Of a DNA stretch of 64,000 nucleotides, positions 27,947 to 36,825 are shown one piece after another. The notes under the pieces are model-generated. The model saw only the letters and a list, made by a program, of their open reading frames with translations, was not told the origin of the DNA and did not search any database. How positions within the stretch are numbered: the stretch's first letter is position 1; each line of letters starts with the position of its first letter. A program made the translations under genes and the position numbers. Source of the DNA: JANTGF01 sp033791445 (GTDB lineage: Bacteria > Bacteroidota > Bacteroidia > Bacteroidales > VadinHA17); contig JASJGS010000243.1 in the NCBI GenBank assembly GCA_033791445.1, positions 1 through 64,000 on the forward strand, written 5' to 3'.

Positions 27947-29209
27947 ATGAACATTGAAAGATCTGATATTGAAATAATGGCTCCGGCCGGCTCCTTTGAG
28001 TCTTTAATGGCTGCTATCCAGGGAGGGGCTAATTCGGTTTATTTTGGTGTTCAGCACCTGAATATGCGGGCCACCTCATCCAGCAACTTTACCCTGGATG
28101 ACATGGGAAAAATTGTTTCTATTTGCCGCGAATACAATATCAAATCCTACTTGACCCTTAATACGGTCCTATATGATCACGATCTTGGCCTAATGCGTAA
28201 GATTGTTGAGGCCGCAAAAAACACGGGTGTTTCAGCCATTATTTTATCTGATCAGGCTGCCATTTTTGAGGTTCAATCAAAGGGAATTGAAATTCATCTT
28301 TCTACTCAGCTTAATATTTCGAATATTGAGTCACTCAAATTTTATGCCCAATGGGCTGATGTAGTTGTTCTGGCCAGAGAATTAAACCTGACCCAAATAT
28401 CTAATATTCATAAAGCCATTGTTGAAAATCAAATAAAGGGACCATCTGGAAACCTTATTAAACTTGAACTTTTTGTACACGGTGCTCTATGTATGGCCAT
28501 TTCTGGAAAATGTTATATGAGTCTACATGAAAACAATGCATCTGCCAACCGGGGTGCCTGTCAGCAGACCTGCAGGAAGCCCTATATTGTAACTGAAAAA
28601 GAATCTGGTTATGAGCTAGAAATTGACAATGAGTATATTATGTCACCGAAAGACCTGATGACCATTCAGTTTCTCAATAAAATAATAGATGCGGGCATAA
28701 GCGTATTAAAAATTGAAGGCCGAGCCCGGCCCCCTGAATATGTTAAAACAGTAGTTGAATGTTATAATGAAGCCGTATATGCTATTGTTGAACAAAGCTA
28801 TAGTACAGAAAAAATTAATTCCTGGACAGAAAGGTTGTCTGGCGTTTTTAACCGAGGATTCTGGGACGGTTATTACCTGGGCAGGAAGTTGGGTGAATGG
28901 AGCCACAAATATGGCTCTCAGGCTACTAAGCGTAAAGTGTATATAGGAAAAGGAAATAATTATTTTCAAAAAATCGGGGTGGCTGAGTTTATCATGGAAA
29001 CCGGCAGCCTTGAAACGGGAGATGAGATTTTAATTACTGGTCCTACAACGGGAGCAATTCAAACAAAAGTAAAAGAAATTAGGGTGGATTTGAAAACTGT
29101 TGCGAAAACCCAAAAGGGAGAACGGTTTTCAATACCTGTTGAAGAAATTGTAAGAAGATCTGATAAACTTTACAAAATAGTTGAAACAAATCCTGATTTA
29201 CAGCAGTAG
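27947..29209 (+). CDS. U32 family protein, TrhP/YegQ-like tRNA hydroxylation factor
   Basis: A 420-residue protein of the so-called peptidase U32 (collagenase-like) family. Diagnostic features are MAPAGSFESLMAAIQGGANSVYFG at the start, the ELFVHGALCMAISGKCYMS segment, and the cysteine cluster NRGACQQTCRKPY around residues 203-213. Cysteines here bind an iron-sulfur cluster in characterised members. The C-terminal roughly 80-residue beta barrel is present. E. coli homologues YegQ/TrhP and RlhA hydroxylate tRNA uridine-34 or 23S rRNA using prephenate; TrhP is the closer match by length. The peptidase name is historical. Confidence 0.85.
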   Translation: MNIERSDIEIMAPAGSFESLMAAIQGGANSVYFGVQHLNMRATSSSNFTLDDMGKIVSICREYNIKSYLTLNTVLYDHDLGLMRKIVEAAKNTGVSAIILSDQAAIFEVQSKGIEIHLSTQLNISNIESLKFYAQWADVVVLARELNLTQISNIHKAIVENQIKGPSGNLIKLELFVHGALCMAISGKCYMSLHENNASANRGACQQTCRKPYIVTEKESGYELEIDNEYIMSPKDLMTIQFLNKIIDAGISVLKIEGRARPPEYVKTVVECYNEAVYAIVEQSYSTEKINSWTERLSGVFNRGFWDGYYLGRKLGEWSHKYGSQATKRKVYIGKGNNYFQKIGVAEFIMETGSLETGDEILITGPTTGAIQTKVKEIRVDLKTVAKTQKGERFSIPVEEIVRRSDKLYKIVETNPDLQQ

Positions 29210-29220
29210 TGAAATAATAT

Positions 29221-29931
29221 CTACAAATGCACCTTTCTAATCCCTTCGATATAAAGAGCTCGCAATTTACTTAGAAAGTCAAGATTGTGTTCTTTTGTAT
29301 ATATTCTGACAACATCAGTAACATCTTTGATAAAAATTACTCCCTGTGCTGCATCAAAATTATTGTTATCAAGGTTATTTTTAATTGAATAAGTTATTGT
29401 TTCGAAGACTTTCCAGGATAATTTCACCGGGACCTTAAGATAACTCATCAATGGTTCTTCCTGATCTATAAAAATTCCATCCTCTACCTCATCAAGGTCA
29501 AATTGCTTCATCACTTTGATAACCCCTTCATTGTTGAATTTCCTTTGTTTTGCAAAGAAAATACCCTCATCCATATACCATTTTTGCAGTTCTGTAATTT
29601 GTTCAAAACTTTGAAGATCTTTTATTCTAATGGCTGGAGCCTTCTTATTAAAAACAAAAAGTTCTGCAGGTCTGGCTCCAAAACCAATTTTACAGTTTGA
29701 CCTGATGCGATCAGAGGCCCTGCTAATTTGCTCATAAGTATACTCTTTCTTGGTAACCAGAAATAAATGATGTGGATGAAATTTAGAGGGTAAATCCCCA
29801 CCATGGTACCCTGGAAAAGATTCAAAATTCTCAAGAACAAAAGAATTTTCAAGAATGTTTGAATTAAGGGTATGAAGCAACTCTACTTTTGTAATGTAAC
29901 CAAAAGAGGTAATAATTTTTCTATTTTCCAT
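29221..29931 (-). CDS. Hypothetical cytoplasmic protein
   Basis: A 236-residue soluble protein without signal peptide or membrane helix. I do not recognise a domain. Its features are a basic, mixed alpha/beta composition, a HHLFLVTKKEYTYEQISRASDRIRS segment and a C-terminal helical part. It is convergent with the U32 gene (11 bp between stop codons) and may be a single-gene unit. The ATG at 29931 was preferred over an in-frame TTG two codons earlier. Confidence 0.7.
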   Translation of the reverse strand: MENRKIITSFGYITKVELLHTLNSNILENSFVLENFESFPGYHGGDLPSKFHPHHLFLVTKKEYTYEQISRASDRIRSNCKIGFGARPAELFVFNKKAPAIRIKDLQSFEQITELQKWYMDEGIFFAKQRKFNNEGVIKVMKQFDLDEVEDGIFIDQEEPLMSYLKVPVKLSWKVFETITYSIKNNLDNNNFDAAQGVIFIKDVTDVVRIYTKEHNLDFLSKLRALYIEGIRKVHL

Positions 29932-30061
29932 GAACAATTTTTTGTAAAGATTATACTATTTACAAATGTAAATATTTTCGCCAAATTTGCAATGTAATAT
30001 AAATTTTGCTCAAGACTTGATGTCTGATACTACAATTAAAAATAAGCCATACGGAGCAAGT

Positions 30062-31108
30062 TTAATCCGTCAGTAGTTTATTTGAAAGGGCAAAAGTCAA
30101 AATCTTCCTGGCATTTGTAAGGGGTTCCATTCCTTCCAGTTCAAGCGGATACAGTGTTTCTTCCTGCCTGGTACCCAGGCCTTTCATATAAGCTTTATCA
30201 TAGTAGTTTAAGGCATACTCAACAGGTATCGCAAAGTCCTTATTATCAATGGCATCAAGGCTAACTTTGGTGTGTAAGCCTCCCAGCTTTTTTTGTATTC
30301 GAAGAATGGCACTTTTGAGTTCCTCAGCATTCAATTCAGCATATTCCGATATTAGTGCCTGAACTCGCATTTGTTTTTCTACTACCAATTGAATTACTGG
30401 ACTTTCCCGCATTCTTAAAAAAATCTCATCGGGTATTTTTACCTGTCCTACAGATTTGCTTTCATCTTCTAACCAGATGGTTTTATTAAGACCCAGATCT
30501 CGCCAAATTTCGTACAGGTTGTTTTCAAACTGCTCAGTTGAGGGTTGAGTTTCCTGCCCGATTCCACCAAATGCGGAGCCTCTGTGATGTGCCAGTTGTT
30601 CTAAATCGATTACTTGCTCCCCAAGCTCTTTCAGGGCATTTATAATTCTTGTTTTACCACTGCCTGTCATCCCGCCCAAAATGAGAAAGGAAGCCGGCTT
30701 TGCCATTTCCTTTTTTATATAACGCCTGTAGGCTTTATATCCCCCCTCAATAATAGAGCATTTGATACCATTGGTTTCAAAAAGCCAGGCCATGGATTCA
30801 CTGCGCATCCCGCCCCTCCAGCAATGAATGAAAATTTCTCTATCGGGAGTCAGTTTTTTTGCCTTCTTAACCAAATTTACCATTTTTGGACCAACGATTT
30901 CAAGGCCCCTTAAAACAGCATCCTCTTTACCTGAATTCTTGTAGATAGTCCCTACTATGGCTCTTTCGGTGTTATCGAAAAGTGGTATGTTATAAGCTCC
31001 AGGAATATGGGCATGTTCAAATTCCCCTGGGGAGCGAACATCCACTATCGGCAGGTTTGTTCGGGGAAGAAAAAAAGATTCTATATCGACTTTTTCAGAA
31101 AGGTTCAT
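30062..31108 (-). CDS. mnmH: tRNA 2-selenouridine synthase
   Basis: A 348-residue enzyme that replaces sulfur by selenium (via a geranylated intermediate) at 2-thiouridine-34 of certain tRNAs. Residues about 10-130 are a rhodanese domain with the active-site loop HCWRGGMRS (Cys96), the hallmark of SelU/MnmH; the C-terminal half is a P-loop domain (GGMTGSGKT, 145-153) with the DLE-LAHHRGSAFGGIG stretch that follows it in the family. Length is close to the E. coli enzyme. No selD gene is in the window. It lies 47 bp after the hybrid kinase gene on the same strand. Confidence 0.93.
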   Translation of the reverse strand: MNLSEKVDIESFFLPRTNLPIVDVRSPGEFEHAHIPGAYNIPLFDNTERAIVGTIYKNSGKEDAVLRGLEIVGPKMVNLVKKAKKLTPDREIFIHCWRGGMRSESMAWLFETNGIKCSIIEGGYKAYRRYIKKEMAKPASFLILGGMTGSGKTRIINALKELGEQVIDLEQLAHHRGSAFGGIGQETQPSTEQFENNLYEIWRDLGLNKTIWLEDESKSVGQVKIPDEIFLRMRESPVIQLVVEKQMRVQALISEYAELNAEELKSAILRIQKKLGGLHTKVSLDAIDNKDFAIPVEYALNYYDKAYMKGLGTRQEETLYPLELEGMEPLTNARKILTFALSNKLLTD

Positions 31109-31155
31109 AAAACATATAATGGAAAAAATTGCTAGAAAAGAATTTCAAACTAGCC

Positions 31156-34017
31156 TCATTCCGACGATTCAGTAAACCACCTCATAAGCACCCTTTTTAA
31201 TTCTTCAATTCTTACCGGTTTGGCAATAAAGTCATTCATATCCTCTGTAATGGCTCTCTCTTTAGCGTCCTCACTAAAGTCTGCTGTTATTGGAACCACA
31301 GGCATATTAAAGCCTTTATTTCGAACTTCCCTGGTAGCTTCCCAGCCATCCATTTCAGGCATCATTACATCCATAAAGATAATATCGTAATCCTTTTGAC
31401 CAACCATTTTAACAACCTCTAGACCATTTATAGCAATATCAATCTCATATCCCAGATTCTTAAAGAAAGCCTGTTCTAATTTTTGATTCATAAGGTTGTC
31501 CTCAGCCAAAAGAATATTTATATCTGGCCTAAGTTTTGACTTCAAAACATTGCCCGAATGCACAACTCTCACATTTGGAAAGTTATCCTGTAAAATATTG
31601 AATAGCTCAGATCCCTGGCAGGGCTCTATCAGGTAATAATCAACACCTAACTTTCGACTTCGCACATAATTTCCCTTCTGATCATTTGAGCTTGTAATTA
31701 CAACCAGATATTTTTCCATTAGATTTTTAGCCTTTAACTGTTCTGCAAATTCAAAGGCATCAAAGTTTACTGAATCTCTAAGAAGTAAAATGTGATGTCG
31801 TTCTTTTTCCTCCTGTGCATTCGACTCAATAAGGTGAATGGTTTTATCGTGATAAAAATTTAAGCGGGCTTTTACTCCAAAATTGGTAAGCATATCTGCG
31901 ACTCTGTGCCCACTAATATCATTGCTTTTTATTACCAAAGCATTTATATGGGTATAACTGGTTACTTTACTTAAAGGAATATCCTTCTTTATTCTTTCAT
32001 CGGGATAAACCTCAAAGGTTAGGATGAACCTTGAGCCAGGATATTCCGGATCTCCGGAAATACCGGATGGACTCTCTGCCTTTATTTCACCATTCAGAAG
32101 CTCCACCATTTGCCTGGAAAGTGCGAGGCCAAGCCCGGCACCAGCAAACTTCCTGGCAGAAGAATCATTTACATTGGAATCTTTATCAAAAAGATGCTTT
32201 ATATCCTCTTTTGGTATTCCAATTCCGGAATCTTCAATTATAAGCTGGAGGGTAACTTTGCCTGTAGTGTTTTCAAGTTGCTCAACCTTTATATTAATTC
32301 GCCCTATAGAAGTAAATTTAACCGCGTTCCCAGCCAGGTGATTTATGGTTTGTCTAATTTTAAAGGGATCTCCAATTAGATTGTCTGGAACGTCTTTTGA
32401 AATTCTTAACTTGAAATCCAGATTTTTTTCTTTAGCAATGGGAGTAACCCGTGCTAAGGCAAGATCCAGTTCGGAGCGTAATGAAAACGGGATTTCTTCG
32501 GTAACCATATCCCCTGCCTCAATCTTGGAGAAGGTTAATATGTCGTCCAGAATAGAAAGAAGCAATTCTGCAGTTTTTCGAATGCTAAGGTGAATTTTCT
32601 TTTGGTCGGAAGTGAGATTTTTTGGCTTTATGTTATCCAGTAAACCAATTATTCCGTTTAAGGGAGTTTGAATTTCAATGCTTGTATTGGTAAGAAAATC
32701 TGATTTTGTTTTAACTGCTGCTGCTTCTTGCTTTCTTGCTCTTTCAAAAGGTGTAATATCTATCAGGGATTCCAGAAATAAATTTTTATCTCCATCCTGC
32801 AAAGTCACTTCTTTTTTATACAGCGCAATCTCCCGGTTTTCTTTCTTGTATATTACTACATCATTTAGAAAGTGTTTCCCAATTTTTTTGGGGCTGTCGG
32901 GATAACCTGTTCGGAAAAACCAGTCACCCAGTACCTCTCCAGCTTTAATATTTTTGTCTTTTGGGAACAAGTTGGAGGCCTCCTCATTCATTCTGATAAT
33001 CTTCCTGTTTTCATCGAGAATAATTATCCCCGTTGGTAAAGATTCAACGATTTCAAACAATTTAACTCTTGAGGTCTCAAGATCTGCCTCCTTTTTCTTC
33101 TGTTTTTGAATATAATTAATTAGCAAACCTGCTATTAAAAATACCAGTAAAAATGTAAGGCTCGAAATAATGATAGAACTCCTAATAAGCGATCCCAATA
33201 TAAGCTCTGACTCCAGGGAAAAGATAATACCAAAATCTCTCTTTATGAACCGCAGTGGATAATAGGCAGAAAGAAGTTCTATCTCTCGGCCATTTCTGAA
33301 GGCTTTGTGCTGAATTACATTTTGATTCTCGCTACGAAGATCATTTGAAATCTTTTCTATTCGACTAACTTTTATTTGTTCCTCTGCTCCAAGATTTATA
33401 TATATAATATCATCGTTTGAATCGATTATCCACTGCCACTGAACATCTTCAATATGTGATTTTTCGAGAACCGATTTAAGATATTTCTCGTAGCTAACCC
33501 TTACCTCCAAGTTACCTACAATCATATTGTCGGTTAATACCGGAAGATATAGCAGATAATCCCCATTTTTAAATAAGACAGTGTCTTTCCTAAATAAATT
33601 TTTCTGTTCGTGGGAAGCATAAAAATCAGTAATAAACTCGCCCTGCCTGTCACAATAAATACTAAAAACTTTTTTCTGGTTATTATAAAACTGAATATTT
33701 GAAACCAAATCGCTATACTTGAAATAGACTGATCTTAATTGTGCAAGAACATCCTCATGATTACCAACATTTTCTACCAATTGATTTTTTCCCTCATCAA
33801 AAAAATTAGAAATATTTGTGGAAAATAAAATTTTTGAAAGTTCGCTTTCGAGGTCGTAGCCAGTTTTTTCAATTTCACTACCAGCAATCAATGTTTGCTT
33901 CATCAAAAAGCTTTCCTGAAGAGATATTTGTTGCTTATAAATTTGAAAATAGTAGTATAAGTTGGCTGCTAATATAATTACAATGATAAATCCAACCAGG
34001 TAGTATATTTTTTTCAT
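31156..34017 (-). CDS. Hybrid sensor kinase/response regulator lacking the phospho-accepting histidine
   Basis: A 953-residue inner-membrane signalling protein. Order: membrane helix 5-25, extracytoplasmic sensor about 26-275, helix 277-303, PAS about 312-425, HisKA about 439-505, HATPase about 545-672 (N box Asn564, G1 DSGIG 596-600, G2 GAGLGLAL 626-633), a degenerate receiver about 690-810, and a full receiver about 832-948 (E839/D840, phospho-acceptor D883 in MDVMMPEMDG, K933). The H box reads TSIEIQTPLNG, so Ile447 replaces the conserved His; the codon is ATT, two substitutions from CAT. The ATP site looks intact. It may work as a heterodimer partner, phosphatase or non-phosphorylating receptor. 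Confidence 0.9.
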   Translation of the reverse strand: MKKIYYLVGFIIVIILAANLYYYFQIYKQQISLQESFLMKQTLIAGSEIEKTGYDLESELSKILFSTNISNFFDEGKNQLVENVGNHEDVLAQLRSVYFKYSDLVSNIQFYNNQKKVFSIYCDRQGEFITDFYASHEQKNLFRKDTVLFKNGDYLLYLPVLTDNMIVGNLEVRVSYEKYLKSVLEKSHIEDVQWQWIIDSNDDIIYINLGAEEQIKVSRIEKISNDLRSENQNVIQHKAFRNGREIELLSAYYPLRFIKRDFGIIFSLESELILGSLIRSSIIISSLTFLLVFLIAGLLINYIQKQKKKEADLETSRVKLFEIVESLPTGIIILDENRKIIRMNEEASNLFPKDKNIKAGEVLGDWFFRTGYPDSPKKIGKHFLNDVVIYKKENREIALYKKEVTLQDGDKNLFLESLIDITPFERARKQEAAAVKTKSDFLTNTSIEIQTPLNGIIGLLDNIKPKNLTSDQKKIHLSIRKTAELLLSILDDILTFSKIEAGDMVTEEIPFSLRSELDLALARVTPIAKEKNLDFKLRISKDVPDNLIGDPFKIRQTINHLAGNAVKFTSIGRINIKVEQLENTTGKVTLQLIIEDSGIGIPKEDIKHLFDKDSNVNDSSARKFAGAGLGLALSRQMVELLNGEIKAESPSGISGDPEYPGSRFILTFEVYPDERIKKDIPLSKVTSYTHINALVIKSNDISGHRVADMLTNFGVKARLNFYHDKTIHLIESNAQEEKERHHILLLRDSVNFDAFEFAEQLKAKNLMEKYLVVITSSNDQKGNYVRSRKLGVDYYLIEPCQGSELFNILQDNFPNVRVVHSGNVLKSKLRPDINILLAEDNLMNQKLEQAFFKNLGYEIDIAINGLEVVKMVGQKDYDIIFMDVMMPEMDGWEATREVRNKGFNMPVVPITADFSEDAKERAITEDMNDFIAKPVRIEELKRVLMRWFTESSE

Positions 34018-34303
34018 ATAGTTAAAAAGTCCAAAAGAACTTTTTGATTTAGGCGACAGTAAAATTAACAGCCTTCAAAATTAAGTAAATAAACCGTATT
34101 CTATTATGCTTAATTCACCTTCATATAATTCTTTCAGCTAGCATTATATTCTTGTCTAAAAAGGATACGCTAAACCAGGTGAAAAGTTGTTCTAAAAATA
34201 GAAAATTACAGTTTCTCCGGTAGCTGAAATTTTTATAAGCTATCAGGCCATTTTGGTTAAACTAAATTTGGAATATTATATATCCGGAAATTTGATTTAC
34301 AAT

Positions 34304-35251
34304 TTATCTGTATTTTGAGTCTTCATCCAAATATAGATTTCTGTAACTCTGGTATCTTGAAACGCTTATTTCACCCTCCTCAACTGCATTAATTATTGCA
34401 CAATCTGGTTCATTTATATGTTTGCAATTGTAGTATTTACATTTTTGGGCGATTTTGAATATTTCAGGGAAAAAATGGTAAATTTCATTCTTTTCCATGT
34501 GAACCATTCCAAATCCTTTAATTCCAGGCGTGTCAATTATATATCCTCCAAAGTGCAATTCATGCATTTCAGCAAAAGTGGTGGTATGTTTACCTGTCTT
34601 GTGATAATCTGAAATTTCTGAGGTGGTAATGTTTAAGGCTGGATCCAACTTATTTATTAGAGTAGATTTACCAACCCCAGAATTTCCTGAAAATAAATTA
34701 ATTTTTCCTTTCACACAGTTCTTTACGTCTTCCATATTCAGGTTTTCCTTAGCTGAAACTTTAAGAGAAGGATAGCCAACCTTAGAATAAATTGAATCTA
34801 ATTCGTTCATTTTCTGGATTTTATCCTTAGAATATAAGTCTATCTTATTAAATACAAGTTTGACAGGTATACGGTATGCTTCTGCCGCAACCAGAAATCT
34901 GTCAATGAATTCAATGTGGGTTTCAGGAGATGTAAGACTTACAATAAGTAAGGCCTGATCAATATTTGCAGCAATAATCTGAGAGTATTTAGACAATTTT
35001 GAGGATTTGCGAACAATGAAGTTTTTACGTTCTGAAATAGAAATAATAGTCCCCGTCTCATGTCCTGGATGCAACTCAAAGCCTACATGATCACCAACTA
35101 CAACCGGATTCGTACTTCTGATACCGGCCTGTCTGAATTTCCCTTTAATACCGCATTCCAATATTTCACCATCCCCTGTTTTTAATATGTACCTGCTTCC
35201 AGTGGTTTTTATTACTACTGCCTGAGCCTTTATAATTTCATTTTTATTCAT
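34304..35251 (-). CDS. rsgA: Ribosome small subunit-dependent GTPase A
   Basis: A 315-residue circularly permuted GTPase that checks late 30S subunit maturation. An OB-fold occupies about 1-65; the G motifs appear in permuted order, G4 NKID (135-138), then G1 GNSGVGKST (189-197), then G3 DTPG (240-243). The C-terminal zinc site is Cys271, Cys276, His278 and Cys284 (CKYYNCKH...DC). All family elements are present. It is divergent from the exonuclease III gene with 64 bp between the start codons. Confidence 0.96.
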   Translation of the reverse strand: MNKNEIIKAQAVVIKTTGSRYILKTGDGEILECGIKGKFRQAGIRSTNPVVVGDHVGFELHPGHETGTIISISERKNFIVRKSSKLSKYSQIIAANIDQALLIVSLTSPETHIEFIDRFLVAAEAYRIPVKLVFNKIDLYSKDKIQKMNELDSIYSKVGYPSLKVSAKENLNMEDVKNCVKGKINLFSGNSGVGKSTLINKLDPALNITTSEISDYHKTGKHTTTFAEMHELHFGGYIIDTPGIKGFGMVHMEKNEIYHFFPEIFKIAQKCKYYNCKHINEPDCAIINAVEEGEISVSRYQSYRNLYLDEDSKYR

Positions 35252-35286
35252 AGTCTCCAGTTGAGGTCAAAATTAGCAGAAATCTA

Positions 35287-35294
35287 TATATTTG
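35287..35294 (+). promoter_or_regulatory. Probable -7 promoter element for the exonuclease gene
   Basis: TATATTTG is a perfect TAnnTTTG, 21 bp before the ATG at 35316. The only candidate -33 (TTG, 35261-35263) is 23 bp upstream, slightly too far. Confidence 0.45.
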
Positions 35295-35315
35295 AGAAAT
35301 TATTAAAATTCATCT

Positions 35316-36083
35316 ATGCAAAAGATAATCTCATACAACGTAAATGGCATTCGTGCTGCATTAAATAAGGGCATTGCGGAATGGTTAAAAGAAAGTTCTC
35401 CTGATATTTTTTGTGCTCAGGAAACCAAGGCGCTTAAAGAACAGGTTGAAACTTCTGTTTTTGAATATTTGGGATACAAGCAATACTGGTTTTCAGCTCA
35501 GAAAAAGGGATATAGTGGAGTGATGGTTCTTAGTAAAATCGAACCCAAAAATGTAATATATGGAATGGGAATGGAAAAATATGATTCAGAGGGAAGAGTT
35601 ATTCGCCTGGATTTTGATGATACTACTCTAATAAATGTATATATCCCTAGCGGAACACAGGGTGGTCCAAGGCAAATATATAAAATGGAATTCCTGCATG
35701 ACTTCCTTGAATATATTACTCAGCTAAAAAAAGAAAGACCTAACTTAATTATTACTGGTGATTTTAATATTTGCCATAAACCAATAGATATTAATCACCC
35801 TGAACGACATAAAAAATCATCCGGGTTTCTTCCGGAAGAAAGAGAATGGTTAGACAATTTTGAAGCAAGTGGGTTTTTCGACAGTTTTAGGAAGTTTAAC
35901 GATCAACCGCAACAGTATAGCTGGTGGAGTTACAGGGCAAATTCAAGGGCTAAAAATCTTGGATGGAGAATTGATTATTTTTGGTTGAGCCAATCTATGG
36001 AAACCAGGATTAAAAGTGCAGCTATTCATCAAAATATTGTCCACTCCGACCATTGCCCGATAGAAATAAGCACAGCGATTTAG
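35316..36083 (+). CDS. xth: Exodeoxyribonuclease III / AP endonuclease
   Basis: A 255-residue endonuclease/exonuclease/phosphatase-fold enzyme of base excision repair that incises DNA at abasic sites and trims 3' ends. Motifs visible are SYNVNGIRAA at the start, CAQETKA (metal-binding Glu), YSGVMVLSK, the GDFNICH active-site loop, the RIDYFWLS segment and the terminal HSDHCPIEI with the catalytic Asp-His. Length is normal for the ExoA/Xth family. Confidence 0.95.
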   Translation: MQKIISYNVNGIRAALNKGIAEWLKESSPDIFCAQETKALKEQVETSVFEYLGYKQYWFSAQKKGYSGVMVLSKIEPKNVIYGMGMEKYDSEGRVIRLDFDDTTLINVYIPSGTQGGPRQIYKMEFLHDFLEYITQLKKERPNLIITGDFNICHKPIDINHPERHKKSSGFLPEEREWLDNFEASGFFDSFRKFNDQPQQYSWWSYRANSRAKNLGWRIDYFWLSQSMETRIKSAAIHQNIVHSDHCPIEISTAI

Positions 36084-36104
36084 TAAATTCAACAGTAAAC
36101 GGAA

Positions 36105-36136
36105 TTTGGAGAATTAGAAAATCTGTCCTATCTTTA
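36105..36136 (+). promoter_or_regulatory. Promoter of module A (TetR-RND-LolA-like)
   Basis: TTTG (36105-36108), 20 bp, TATCTTTA (36129-36136): seven of eight matches to TAnnTTTG with the spacing of Bacteroidota housekeeping promoters, 31 bp before the TetR start. A loose inverted repeat ACCA-N11-TGGT follows (about 36138-36156) and could be an operator. Confidence 0.6.
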
Positions 36137-36167
36137 TACCAGAAAACTAATTTGGTCAGTTATTTCA

Positions 36168-36752
36168 ATGATGAAATCGAACAGGACAAAAACTTTAATT
36201 CTTGAGGTAGCCTCAAAAATGTTTGCCCGCTATGGCTTTCATAAGACGACTATCGATGAGATTGCCAGGGCAGCCAGAAAGGCAAAAGGTTCTGTATATT
36301 ACCATTTTACTGATAAAGAAGATCTGTTTAAAGCAGTTGTATCTGAAGAAATTAATACTATTAAATCTGGCTTACTGGTTATATTAAACAACCCAGATCT
36401 TAAACCTCCAGTTAAAATAAAAGCCTATTTATTAAAAAGACTAGAGCTTCTTGCGCATGCAGTAAATTATCAATCAACTGTAACTACAGAATTTATTGAA
36501 CACTATAAATTTATTGAGGGAATTCGACAAGAATACCACAATTGGGAAGGAACAAACATAAAAAAAATGATCACGGATGGAATAGAGCAGGATTATTTTG
36601 AATCGACTGAGAACCTCGATGTTCTAATTTATGTTTTTATCATGGTTCTTAAAGGTCTTGAGGGTCCACTATTTGCACAACAGGGATACCAGGAGTTGAT
36701 GCCCCATTTTGACAATATGATGAATATTTTAATTAAAGGAATTTCAAAATAA
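36168..36752 (+). CDS. TetR family transcriptional regulator (module A)
   Basis: A 194-residue regulator with the TetR DNA-binding domain at about 5-52 (ILEVASKMFARYGFHKTTIDEIARAARKAKGSVYYHFTDKEDLFKAVV) and a helical ligand-binding domain. It is the first gene of a same-strand series leading into an RND transporter (73 bp), a LolA-like carrier and an outer-membrane barrel, so it very probably controls them in response to a hydrophobic effector. A second Met is the third-from-start alternative at 36171; the difference is negligible. Confidence 0.9.
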   Translation: MMKSNRTKTLILEVASKMFARYGFHKTTIDEIARAARKAKGSVYYHFTDKEDLFKAVVSEEINTIKSGLLVILNNPDLKPPVKIKAYLLKRLELLAHAVNYQSTVTTEFIEHYKFIEGIRQEYHNWEGTNIKKMITDGIEQDYFESTENLDVLIYVFIMVLKGLEGPLFAQQGYQELMPHFDNMMNILIKGISK

Positions 36753-36825
36753 TATATTTTTTTCTCTATAACTGACTATAAAACCAGAATAGTACAAATC
36801 AACTATATTGTTTAGTTTCAAAAAA

